From JALSNL01 sp036479585 (GTDB lineage Bacteria > Bacteroidota > Ignavibacteria > Ignavibacteriales > Melioribacteraceae): a DNA stretch of 64,000 nucleotides. The stretch is from NCBI GenBank assembly GCA_965224785.1, contig OZ245062.1, forward strand, positions 2,604,001 to 2,668,000, written 5' to 3'. Each line of letters opens with the position of its first letter. Position 1 is the stretch's first letter. Position numbers and translations under genes: made by a program. Positions 34,266 to 44,700 of this stretch are shown here, in pieces. A model generated the notes under the pieces. It saw nothing but the letters and a program-made list of their open reading frames with translations. It searched no databases and had not been told where the DNA came from.

Positions 34266-37200
34266 CTAAAAACTAAAATCAAAAAGAATTCCGCCATAAA
34301 ACTGCCACTCTTTTCCATAAGTTACTATTTCATCTCGTACAGTATTTTCAAATTTATCAAAAGAATATGATGCATTAAAAAACAAACTTGTTGGAAATAA
34401 ATAAAATGAAATCATTTTTAATCTAAGTTCTGCACCAACTCCTTTTTTGAAATCACTTAACTTTGGAATATCTCCATTCCAAGCATTTCCAAAATCTCCG
34501 TGAACTGAAAAGAACAGCTTATCTAAGTATAGGTGCCCCAAACGTGCATCTATATTTTTAAATAATGGTAATCTATATGTAAGATTTACCCAAGCTAATT
34601 CATTTCCACTTATTGAATAGAACGGATAACTTTTCATTCCAATAAGTCCGCCAAGATAAAAATCAAAAAAGTCTGGTACTTGAGGCCCTAAAACAGAAGC
34701 TGCACGAAACCTAGTTGTAAGAGTATGATTGCCAAACACAGAGAAATGATTTCTTAGATTTAATTCAACTTTATGGAAATTAAAATTTTTGAAAATCGGA
34801 AGTAGTACGCCACCTTTTACTTCATATTCGCTATCCGGATTATACTTATTTAATTCATAATTATACTTAGCTTCTATTTCTAGCCCAACGGGATTTATAT
34901 CTCTATCAACTGTCGGAGCAAGTGCTTTATAATTATATTTTAGCTGAAAATTTCTTCCGGTAAAATAATTATCACTACTACTAGGATATAGAACTTTTGA
35001 ATTTGGAAAAACAAAACTTCCAATTGTTGCTGAGTATTGACTGAAGATAAATCTAAACTCCAAATTACTTTTCGATGAAAATATTTTATGCTTGGCAGCT
35101 AAATCAACTTCAAACAAATTATACGTTACACCAGTATTTACTTGATCTTCATAAGTAGGTGGCTTAGTTGTATTATCAACTCCAAATTGAAGATCAACAT
35201 CTGCCTTTCTACTTATTGAAAAAACATCTAATTCTAACACCGGTTTTATTCCTAATTGATATAGTAAAGGAACTTTATTTCGATAAATAAACGTTAGAAA
35301 TAAATCCCTCTCAAACCTTGTGTTTATTGAGCCTCCAGCAAAAAGTGCGTACCTATTTAGCATGTCAGATGAAGCAACATACAGACCAGGTTTTATTTTA
35401 TCAATTACTTTATTAGAAGTACCATAATTATCGTAACGTACAAAAGGCAATACTGTTAGGCGTGTAAAAGCACTTGAGTATTTTTCCTTTTCAGTATTCG
35501 GAAGCTCGTAATCATTAAAGTTCTTAAGTCTCTCAATATTTTGTGATAGAAAATCTCCATTCCTTTTTTCTTGATTAAGCGGTGGATTTGCAAGTTGGAC
35601 ATATTTTTTTTCTTCATTAACTTTTTTAGTTTCAGAGTTACTGATTTCAAATATTTTATAACCTTTACTTGTATAACCTGCATAAGAAATATTTCCAGTA
35701 CTATTTAAAGATGGCATAAATGCCCCACCCAAAACATTTGTTAGTTGTTTTGTTTTTTTAGTAGTAGGATTAAAACTATAAATATTAAAAATTCCAGTTT
35801 CATCCGAGGAAAAAATCACATTTCCATTATTATCATAAGTAGCATTTCTTTCATCGAAATCTGTTTTAATTAAAAATCTATTTTCTGTTGCATCAATATT
35901 TATTGTTGCAATATCTCTTCCGTTATGATAAGCATATCCGAATACTAATGAGTTATCATTTGGAGAAAATTTAGGATTAAAAACTTGTTCACCTTGTTCA
36001 TAAAAAGTTAATCTCTTAAAATTCTTTCCGTCAATGTCAACAATACCAAGGTTGCTAGTACCATCTTGCTGAAAGACAAATGCAATTTTTTTCCCATCTG
36101 AAGAAACTGACGGATTGTTTGCTCGCAATCCAAACGTAAGTCTTGTCTCCTCTTCCTCATCAATATCATAAACGTAAAGATCGTGAATGTTTGTCCACTT
36201 AGGATTTTTCTCACTTAACTTTGCGTAAATGATTTTATTGGAATTATTAATAAAATCAAATGTGGAACGAACTCCCGATTGTACTAGTTCAGATTCTTTT
36301 TTAATCATGTCGTATTTATAAATACTAGTTAGACTAAGATAATCGCCACCAGCATTAGAAAGATAGAAAATATTTTTTCCATCATTAGAATAGATTGGAT
36401 AAAAATTGCCAAACCCTTTAACATCGAGCTTTTCACCTACAACAAGATTTTCTTTTAGCACCTTTGTTCTTTTTGTATAATCCTCTTTTATGTAATTACT
36501 CCACTCATTATAAATTTCATTGCCATCTTTTCCAAGTACATCTTCAAAAGCCGCATCAATTGTAAAGTTAGTTAGCTTACCAAGTTTGAAAGTTATCTCT
36601 CGCAGTTTATCTTCACCATATTTTTGGGCAATGTATCTAGTTAGTGCAAAGCCAGAATTGTAAACCGATTCATTTCCAAGACTTGTTTTACCAAACACAC
36701 CCATTTGATTCCAAGTTAACATATTATTATCAAGTGCGTAGGATCTTAAAATCATATCTCTGTGAGAGTCCCAATTATCATAGTCAAACTCGTCTCGCAT
36801 ATACTGTGCAGTACCTTCAGCAAACCAGGCAGGCATATTAATTGTTGCAACTGGATATGAAGCTATAAAGTTTGGGAAGCCATAAAGAATGTCCGGTCGT
36901 CTTTTGTCTTCGTAATTTAAAAATTGCAAATAAAATGCTGGCATTGTTCTTCCAACTTTCATTGCAGCTTGTATTTGTACCATGTGAGTGAACTCGTGAG
37001 AGATAACATTACGTAACCAATTGTGAGTTCCACGTAAATCAAAATTTAAGGATGACGACCAAATCTCAATTTTGTTATCAAAAAAATATGTTGCTCCGTT
37101 TGAGTAGTCATCAATATCTTTAATTATATAATGAACTAAGTCCGGTTCATATCCATAAAGAGTTGTGATTGGTTCCCAAACTTCCTCAGCAATTTTAAAT

Positions 37201-37361
37201 ACAGTTCTCGCAGTTCGTTCAGTTTCTTCGTGGAAATGAACAACAACATTTTCCCCTTTTAGAGAAAACCAATTATAATCGGGATCAAAATTATCGAGCT
37301 GACCAAATACTAATTGAGATTGAATTACTAATAGAGTAAAAACTAAAAATATTTTTTTCAT
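34266..37361 (-). CDS. Zinc metallopeptidase with TolB propeller and outer-membrane barrel
   Basis: A 1031-residue exported protein (MKKIFLVFTLLVIQSQLVFG). Three parts are visible. A gluzincin-like peptidase (residues about 25-290) has RNVISHEFTHMVQIQ with His122, Glu123 and His126, and a downstream WFAEGTAQYM that would supply the third ligand. A six- or seven-bladed TolB/WD40-like propeller follows (about 310-620; KIAFVFQQDG and YNNDGNVIFSSDETGIFNIY-type blades). The C-terminal third is beta-rich and ends like an Omp85/D15 surface antigen (YPFYSISGNELAWVNLTYRL). A membrane-bound surface protease is the likely role. Confidence 0.86.
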   Translation of the reverse strand: MKKIFLVFTLLVIQSQLVFGQLDNFDPDYNWFSLKGENVVVHFHEETERTARTVFKIAEEVWEPITTLYGYEPDLVHYIIKDIDDYSNGATYFFDNKIEIWSSSLNFDLRGTHNWLRNVISHEFTHMVQIQAAMKVGRTMPAFYLQFLNYEDKRRPDILYGFPNFIASYPVATINMPAWFAEGTAQYMRDEFDYDNWDSHRDMILRSYALDNNMLTWNQMGVFGKTSLGNESVYNSGFALTRYIAQKYGEDKLREITFKLGKLTNFTIDAAFEDVLGKDGNEIYNEWSNYIKEDYTKRTKVLKENLVVGEKLDVKGFGNFYPIYSNDGKNIFYLSNAGGDYLSLTSIYKYDMIKKESELVQSGVRSTFDFINNSNKIIYAKLSEKNPKWTNIHDLYVYDIDEEEETRLTFGLRANNPSVSSDGKKIAFVFQQDGTSNLGIVDIDGKNFKRLTFYEQGEQVFNPKFSPNDNSLVFGYAYHNGRDIATINIDATENRFLIKTDFDERNATYDNNGNVIFSSDETGIFNIYSFNPTTKKTKQLTNVLGGAFMPSLNSTGNISYAGYTSKGYKIFEISNSETKKVNEEKKYVQLANPPLNQEKRNGDFLSQNIERLKNFNDYELPNTEKEKYSSAFTRLTVLPFVRYDNYGTSNKVIDKIKPGLYVASSDMLNRYALFAGGSINTRFERDLFLTFIYRNKVPLLYQLGIKPVLELDVFSISRKADVDLQFGVDNTTKPPTYEDQVNTGVTYNLFEVDLAAKHKIFSSKSNLEFRFIFSQYSATIGSFVFPNSKVLYPSSSDNYFTGRNFQLKYNYKALAPTVDRDINPVGLEIEAKYNYELNKYNPDSEYEVKGGVLLPIFKNFNFHKVELNLRNHFSVFGNHTLTTRFRAASVLGPQVPDFFDFYLGGLIGMKSYPFYSISGNELAWVNLTYRLPLFKNIDARLGHLYLDKLFFSVHGDFGNAWNGDIPKLSDFKKGVGAELRLKMISFYLFPTSLFFNASYSFDKFENTVRDEIVTYGKEWQFYGGILFDFSF

Positions 37362-37416
37362 AAATGATTGATTGAATTTTGGATTTGAATTTCTGAAATA
37401 TTTCTAAAGTCTAGTT

Positions 37417-37515
37417 GTCATTGCGAGACTTCTGTTTTTTAGAAGTGGTGGCAATATCTTACAAGGTGATTGTCACAACAGATTGCCACGTCGTAAAAAC
37501 ACTCCTCGCAATGAC
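37417..37515. repeat. Dispersed repeat family B, copy 2
   Basis: Perfect 11-base inverse ends GTCATTGCGAG and CTCGCAATGAC enclose about 77 bases with AGATTGCCACGTCGTAAA inside. The better preserved of the two copies; the other is at 3843-3946. Confidence 0.85.
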
Positions 37516-37541
37516 AATTAATAAGACAGCTAAACTAATAT

Positions 37542-40526
37542 TTACTTAACAACTGCAATTTTAATTATTTTACTTTCTTCCTTACCTGAGTTTGATTGAA
37601 CTTCTACTCTTGCAAAATAAGCACCACTTTGTATGTTACTTACATCCCAAGTTATTTCATTGTCTAATCCACCAGTTGCATTATACTCAAGTATATCAAC
37701 AGCATCACCAGATAAGTCAAATATTCTAATTGTTATTTTTGAGTCTTCGGCAACATAAGTTCTTATTTTTGTAAAGCTTTCATAAACTGGGTTGGGCCAA
37801 TTGTAAGTTCTATTTTTTGGGAAAAACCCTGAAATACTTTTTGCTCCTGAAGCTGATTTCAAGAACGAACAATTCTGATTATTACCAAACTTACTTCCCC
37901 AATTAACTTCTCCATCTGATTTTATACTCCAAAAATACAACTCATTTTCTTTTGTGCCTGAAGCGAGTAATAAATCATTTTCTCTTTTTATTATTGTTTG
38001 GTTTCCCACAAATTTATTCCCTGTTGAAATTGGGAAGTCATTTAATAATTTTCCATCTAAACCAGAATATGCAAATATCACTCCTTCATCAGAAGTAGAA
38101 ATAATATCGGAAAATCCATCATTATTAATATCTGCAGCAAGCGGTGTTGCTACAAAGTTATTAATATCATTAATTATAATAGGATAGCCTTCTGCCATAC
38201 TGCCATTGATGTTTACAGCATTTAATTCATTACTGGTATAAAATAAAATATAATTTTCACCATCTTGTTTTATATCTGCTAAAGAGAAATCAGTTACAAT
38301 AGTTTCTGAAGTAATAGTAAATTCTGTTCTAATCTCTCCGTCTTCGATTATATAAAAATTATTTTCCTCTGCTAAAACTATGCTCAAAACATTTCCGTTT
38401 TGATCATTAGTTAAAACTATTTTTTTTGGAGCAAATCGTAAATCGATATTTTGATTATTATCATTACTATAACCATCTTTAGAAATCGCATGGATTTTTT
38501 CATTTTCAACTGCAACTTGGATAATTGCAGATGAGGCAACATCGAAAATATTTACTAAAACTGGAGAAACTTCATAGTTAAAATTGTAAATAGAAACTTT
38601 TCCATTTTCCATTCCAACATATATTTTAACTTCATTATTATTTTGAATAGAAACAATTGGGGAACTTATATTTGATGCTATATCGACAGTATAATTTTTA
38701 TCCAAAGAGTTTACATTCAATTTTTTTTCAAAACCACCAATAGCAAACTCATTATTGTTGTGTTCAACAACTGAGTAATTTTTACTTGTAAAATCCTTTT
38801 GGATAAGCAAAGGGAAAAATATATTGTTTTTTCTCTTTAATAAACGCAGATTATTTCCGTTAAGATAAAATGTGCTTAGATTATCATCGTTTAATTTAAC
38901 TGACTTTATTTGATCAATCCTATGACCAACAAAGTTCACCTTAACAGACTTAATAAGTTCAATATTCTCTGAACCAAAACTAACATCAAACGACATTTTA
39001 TTTGAGATATTTGAAAAGTTAGAAACTGAGATTAAACTTTTTGCTTCATCATTTGAATTTGTATTTGGTTTTGTTGAACCATTAAATTTATTTTTATAAA
39101 ACTCAGATTTATTATTAGCAAACCAAAGATCGTGTTCCTCACCTTCTGCAATAATTACATCACCAAAAATTGTTTGGAACTCTTCTCCAATATCTTGAAT
39201 TCCATCAGCCTCTTCTAAATCAATTCCCCTTCTGCTTTTATCAGCATTAATTTCATTGTCATTCAAAGTTTGGTTAATTACTTTTTCATCAATATGCCAA
39301 ATTAAAATTCCACTTCCAGGAACTGCCCAATCAAATTCATCTATATTTAATACAACACCAGAAAGTGTATCCGTGTTGATATTATTGAACTTCGTTGTAT
39401 CCTTAGGAAGAGAAAGAGTTTTAATTTGTCCGGCAACTTTGTACGTAATTTTTATTCCGTCATTGTTTGCATCTCTAGCACGGTTTTCAATTAAGTAGTA
39501 TTCAGTGGAATTTATTGGAACTTTAATAATTTTTGCATCTGTACTTTTAGCAATTTCACTTGCAAAAACTTCAATATTTTTTTTATTAGAATTTACAACT
39601 AAAGGTTCTGCCCAATCAAGAAATATTTTTTCCCAAGCAGAAGGTTGTGGTGGAAACAATCCTTTATACGCAAACAAAGATTGTCCATCCATTAAACCAA
39701 ATCTACCAATTGCACTTTTACCAGTTTTAGAATCAAATAAATCCGGTAAGCCAAGATGACTTGCTAAACTTGAAACGATTAATCCATTGATTGAGAGTTC
39801 AAGTAATGCTGTAGTTCCTACACCAGTAACTTCTCTTGATTCTGTTTCCGGTAAAATAATAGTGTTGGTAATTTTTTGTCCATTCCCTAAATCGATTCCA
39901 TCATAAGATTCGCCAAAAAAGTTCTTTAATGTTTTAAGACCTAAATATAAAGATGGTAAATCCCGCGACTTGCCCAAAAGTTCTGAAGTACTAATATCTT
40001 TGCCCGAACCAGCATGAAAAAGAATAAAAACATCATATTTTGAGTAATCAATATTAGTATTAACAGTTAGATTTTTTGTCCATACTTCTTTTGCTAAATC
40101 ACCAAGTCCTATATTATTACCATCTCTATCTGCAGGAGAGTATTCCCTCATTACTTTTGAAATTGTAATTATATTTGGTAGTACGGTATATTCAACATTC
40201 AAATTACCATCAGAAACTTTTTCAAAATAATTTTTAGCAAACTCTAAATGATCCCTAAAATAATTTGCATCATGAGGAAGAGGATCAATTATATCGTTAC
40301 CATATTCTTTAGTATAAAGAGAACCAAAAGTTCCATCACCAATAGTAAGGTTAAATTTATCTGGTTGAAACTCCACCATAACAGCTAAAATATTAAGAGA
40401 TGTAGCAACAGTCTTATCAACTATACTGTTATTGCTTTTAGAAGTAATTTGCGGAACAAAAGTTTGGGCAGTTAAACTACCCAAACTAATAAGAACTATA
40501 ATAAATAATATTTTAAGATTGGTCAT
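37542..40526 (-). CDS. M6-like protein with lost zinc motif and T9SS tail
   Basis: A 994-residue secreted protein (signal MTNLKILFIIVLISLGSLTA). The N-terminal half matches the M6 metallopeptidase layout: LAVMVEFQPDKFNLTIGDGT, ANYFRDHLEFAKNYFEKVSD, then LGLPDLFDSKTGKSAIGRFG and LMDGQSLFAYKGLFPPQPSA. The zinc-binding HExxH expected just before LGLPDL is replaced by SSLAS (residues 252-256, before His257), so peptidase activity is probably gone. A beta-propeller-like middle follows and the tail ends RTYNWPNPVYESFTKIRTYV to ESKIIKIAVVK, a sorting domain. It lies six bases after porV. Confidence 0.87.
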   Translation of the reverse strand: MTNLKILFIIVLISLGSLTAQTFVPQITSKSNNSIVDKTVATSLNILAVMVEFQPDKFNLTIGDGTFGSLYTKEYGNDIIDPLPHDANYFRDHLEFAKNYFEKVSDGNLNVEYTVLPNIITISKVMREYSPADRDGNNIGLGDLAKEVWTKNLTVNTNIDYSKYDVFILFHAGSGKDISTSELLGKSRDLPSLYLGLKTLKNFFGESYDGIDLGNGQKITNTIILPETESREVTGVGTTALLELSINGLIVSSLASHLGLPDLFDSKTGKSAIGRFGLMDGQSLFAYKGLFPPQPSAWEKIFLDWAEPLVVNSNKKNIEVFASEIAKSTDAKIIKVPINSTEYYLIENRARDANNDGIKITYKVAGQIKTLSLPKDTTKFNNINTDTLSGVVLNIDEFDWAVPGSGILIWHIDEKVINQTLNDNEINADKSRRGIDLEEADGIQDIGEEFQTIFGDVIIAEGEEHDLWFANNKSEFYKNKFNGSTKPNTNSNDEAKSLISVSNFSNISNKMSFDVSFGSENIELIKSVKVNFVGHRIDQIKSVKLNDDNLSTFYLNGNNLRLLKRKNNIFFPLLIQKDFTSKNYSVVEHNNNEFAIGGFEKKLNVNSLDKNYTVDIASNISSPIVSIQNNNEVKIYVGMENGKVSIYNFNYEVSPVLVNIFDVASSAIIQVAVENEKIHAISKDGYSNDNNQNIDLRFAPKKIVLTNDQNGNVLSIVLAEENNFYIIEDGEIRTEFTITSETIVTDFSLADIKQDGENYILFYTSNELNAVNINGSMAEGYPIIINDINNFVATPLAADINNDGFSDIISTSDEGVIFAYSGLDGKLLNDFPISTGNKFVGNQTIIKRENDLLLASGTKENELYFWSIKSDGEVNWGSKFGNNQNCSFLKSASGAKSISGFFPKNRTYNWPNPVYESFTKIRTYVAEDSKITIRIFDLSGDAVDILEYNATGGLDNEITWDVSNIQSGAYFARVEVQSNSGKEESKIIKIAVVK

Positions 40527-40532
40527 ACTAGA

Positions 40533-41702
40533 TTAAATTCCTCTTGGAAAGCCTTTGCCCATTGATTGAGAAGCACCATCCCACCCGATAATAAGTGAGA
40601 ACCTAAGTGTATCTGAAAGTGGATGATTTTCACCACCTTTGAAAACATCTGTTGTTATATAACTAAAGTCAAATCCATAAAGATCATATCTTAAACCAGC
40701 TCCAATAGTCATAAATTTTCTATTTCCAAAATCTGGATCTTCATAAAAGAAACCAGTTCTTAGAGCAAATTTAAAATCATCATCTCCGTACCAATATTCA
40801 AGGCCAACGGAAGTAACAATATCTCTCATCTCAGTTCCAAAGTCGTCATCAAACCAAGAAGTTACTAAAGCTTCATAAAACTTATCTCTTTTATCTGTAA
40901 CGGGATCTTTTGTTCTATCAATAAGTAATTTACTAAAATCAGAAGTTACGGTAAGTGAATTGTATTCATCTTCCATAACTCTAAATGCTAATGCCAATCT
41001 AAAATTAGTTGGTATTGGATCTGCCTGAGCTTGATCAATGTAATAAATTTCAGGTCCGATATTACTAATATTAACTCCCACACTTAAGCTATTGTCAAAA
41101 TTTCCTAAAAGTGGAATTTCAAGTTTTTCCGGTCTCCACATTGTTGCAAGATCAAAACTAACAGATGTTGCTACACCAGAACCAGACTCTTGTCCAGCAC
41201 CTTTATCAGAGAGACGACTATGAATCAATCTAAAGTTCAGTCCCAATCCCCAATCGCTATGTAACTTGGTTGCATAACCTAAAGTAAATGCAGCATCAAA
41301 AGATCTAAAACGTCCTATTTCTATTGGAGAATCTTCGCCAGTTCTAATGAATTCTCCAAAGTTCATATATGTAATACTTGATGTTACACTTCCACCAATA
41401 TCATCAATGTATTGTCTAAAAGTAAGATAATCATAAAACAAATCATCTAAACCAAATTGTGGTAACCAATTACTATGTGTAATGCTTACCTCAGTACCTT
41501 GCAAGAAAGCAATACCAGCTGGGTTCCAAAATATTGCTGATGAATTATCTGCTAATCCACCTCCAGATTCTCCAATACCACCCGATCTTGAATCCGGTGC
41601 AAGTAATAAAAATGGTACTGCTGCTTCGCCCTGAGCATAAGTTTTATTGTTATTTGAAAACAATAGTAGCCCCAATACTGCTATTATTATTAATCGTTTC
41701 AT
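40533..41702 (-). CDS. porV: PorV/PorQ-type T9SS outer-membrane protein
   Basis: A 389-residue beta-barrel of the PorV family, which binds the PorU sortase and takes folded cargo from the T9SS pore. It has a signal peptide (MKRLIIIAVLGLLLFSNN), then the family start FLLLAPDSRSGGIGESGGGL and SSAIFWNPAGIAFLQGTEVS, and alternating strands to RFSLIIGWDG. A GGAGGG ribosome-binding site supports the start. The gene lies between porU (64 bases away) and the M6-like gene. PorQ is similar; PorV is chosen because of the porU pairing. Confidence 0.88.
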   Translation of the reverse strand: MKRLIIIAVLGLLLFSNNNKTYAQGEAAVPFLLLAPDSRSGGIGESGGGLADNSSAIFWNPAGIAFLQGTEVSITHSNWLPQFGLDDLFYDYLTFRQYIDDIGGSVTSSITYMNFGEFIRTGEDSPIEIGRFRSFDAAFTLGYATKLHSDWGLGLNFRLIHSRLSDKGAGQESGSGVATSVSFDLATMWRPEKLEIPLLGNFDNSLSVGVNISNIGPEIYYIDQAQADPIPTNFRLALAFRVMEDEYNSLTVTSDFSKLLIDRTKDPVTDKRDKFYEALVTSWFDDDFGTEMRDIVTSVGLEYWYGDDDFKFALRTGFFYEDPDFGNRKFMTIGAGLRYDLYGFDFSYITTDVFKGGENHPLSDTLRFSLIIGWDGASQSMGKGFPRGI

Positions 41703-41766
41703 TTGTTGTTTCCCTCCAAGTTATATAAAAAATTCTGTCTCTTTTAAATACATGGTAAACTTAATT

Positions 41767-44700
41767 TTACTTAATTACTGCTAGTTTTCCAAGTATATTT
41801 TCTTTGAATTCACCATTAATTGTTTCAATATTTAGTTTGTATAAATAAGTTCCATTAGCAATCAAATCACTATCTTCATCTCTACCATCCCATTCAATTT
41901 TTACAAATTTTTCCAGAATGTTATTTCGTTCTATCTGCTTAATCAATCTGCCAGCAATTGTATAGATTTTTATTTTAACATTCACTTCATTTGTTAGATT
42001 GTGTTGAAATGTAAAATAAGTATTTGAGCTAAACGGATTGGGATAATTATAAACTTCTCTAACAATAAGTTTGCTATCATCCACAACTGTAAAAAAACTT
42101 TCGGAAGAAGAGAAATTATTGAAAACATCCCAAGCTTTTATTTTTATTTTGTATTCATCAGGTTTAAGTGAAGAAAAAATATAATTTACTTCCCCACTTT
42201 TGCCACCCGAATTTAACTCCCCAACAAAATAGTTTGTTAAATCAATGGAGTTTTGTTTATCATCGTTTAATATTGCTTCAAGTTTATGCCCAATTCCTGT
42301 TCCGGTTGTATTAAGTCCGGTTTTATCAAATAGTTTTACACGTAACTTAAAATTTGGAGAAACTAAATACGAACTTTGTATTTCTTCTTCATCGTAAAGA
42401 ATTTCTATTTCGGGGCCTTTTTTATCGTTTATATTTGTTGTATCAGTTCCGCCAACAATTATATTACTTGTTGAACCTACACCATCAAACTCATCATTAA
42501 AAATATACGCAACTATTTTTCCATTTTTATTTTCGTAAGAAATATCTTTTGGAACTGTAAAACTTGTTGCAAATTCTCCATTCTCAATAGAAACTCTTCC
42601 TCTAAAAATTACTGCATCTTGAACTTCCATATCATAGTTTATATCATCAAGGTGTACTTCTCTTTTTGAATCAAAAACTGTTACAATACCTTCACCACTA
42701 AATTGAGAAATAGTATTATCTCCGTTACGTACTTTACCTTTTATTGTTACCTGACTTAATGCTTTTATTTGAACATCTTGGTTTAAATTATTATTATTTA
42801 CAGATTCAATTGTTACAGGCAACTTTGGGATGTTTAACCTTACTAAAGGATCTCCAAAAAGATGAAACTTCTCATCATTTTCATTAGTTCTATCTCTTTT
42901 CATCTTAAAATATACATTTCCAATTGGTGGTGAAAAACCAAGAGAATCTTTCTCGCCAAATAAATGGCCATAAAAATTCTCATTCAAATCCGCATTACTA
43001 TTAGAGTAAACCGGACGAACAGCTGAAAGAGCACCAATCATACCAGCATTTTCCATCAAAATCATTTCTTCTGTCGCACTTTGTAAATTTGGATCATCGT
43101 ATTTCCCGAAATCACAAGTGGCAGCTGTAAGAAAAAAATATCTATCATTTCTAAGTTGCGGAATCGAGATACTTCGTTCAAATACACCTTCGTGAGCCCA
43201 AACATCTGGATTGCCATGACCTATATAATTAAAAATTAAAGTACCATTATTCATTGCATCAATAATTGCATTATTTACATCTGGTTTTCTTCTTCCAAGA
43301 CCAGTCTGGGCAGTTTTATAATTTGAGAGATATATTTTATTTTTTTGAAAACTAGCTGGTATATGAGATTTTGATAGTGTCTCTGATTGTCTAGTGTGAG
43401 TATTTCCATCATCACCATGGGATGTTAATCCGTCATCAGCAAGTAAAGTTATCGTGTTTCTCCATAACCCCTTATCTATTTTTGTTTCATATTTTATAAT
43501 TTTGTCAACAACTATTCTTGCTTCATCAGTTGTTGTAACATTTAGTCTGCCAATTGCAATATCTGCTTTTTTATCGCTACCAGAAATTCTAGAATAGAAA
43601 TCATCATAAGGATATGATTTCAATTCTTTCAACGATTCTTTTTTCTGAAAGGTTGGAATGAAGTTTAATCCCTTGCCTAATAAATCATAATAGTCAAAAT
43701 CTCCATCTCCAAATAACAAAACATACTCTGGTTTAATATCCCAATTATCATAAGCATATTTTAGAAAATCTCTTATAACAGTTGGATCTAAAGAACCACA
43801 TGAAAATTCATTGTATAAATCATCAATAACAATGAATTGGGAAATTGCTTTAAATTGGGCTTCACTACTTCTATAATTTACAAGTCTTTCTGCGTGATCC
43901 TTAAAATTTTTATGGGTCAGTATAATGTATTTAGTACCTCTAGTTATTCCTCTTATATTTGAATTTTCAATTTTGATCGCTTTGGTTGGTTCTTTAAATT
44001 GATCTGAAGTAAGTGAAATATATTTTGAACGAAGTGTATCAATTTCATTTGCTTTAAAAGTGAATTGACCTCCATTTATAGAGGTATTTAAAACAGCAAC
44101 ATTTGAATAATCTGAGATATTTAGGACCGTAATATCACTACTGGAAAAACCTTTTATATTATATTCAATTTTTCCAATATCTTGCCCTGAATAAAAACCC
44201 AAATTATTATCAGTGGCTGATAGACTTTTTTTGTACTTAATTTCTAAAAAATCCAGATGTCCTTTATCAGAAATACCGGTAGGATTATATGTGAATTTTA
44301 GAACACTTCTTTTATCAGGTAGGTTTCCAGTATATTTAATAGATTTTACTAACCTCCCACCATAACTATAAAAAGATTCTCCTCTCACACTCCCAGAAAA
44401 AATCCGAGTACCGTTTTCATCTATAGAAAGTGAATTACTATTCCCTGATCCATTTACGAAAGCAAAAGAATAATCAATTTCACTTCCATCAATCAACTCA
44501 CTTAACATATTTGAATAAGTAACACTTCTTTTTGAACTTGTAAAATCATCACCAACGTTAATTAAACCAGAGCCAATTAAATTTTGTTTATCATCATCAA
44601 TAAATTTAAATGCATCTGTAAATGTTTGAGTAAAGTCTGCTGGTGCGCTATCACTTTGTTGTGTTGACATCCTTTTACCGTTTGTACCACCAAAGGTTAA

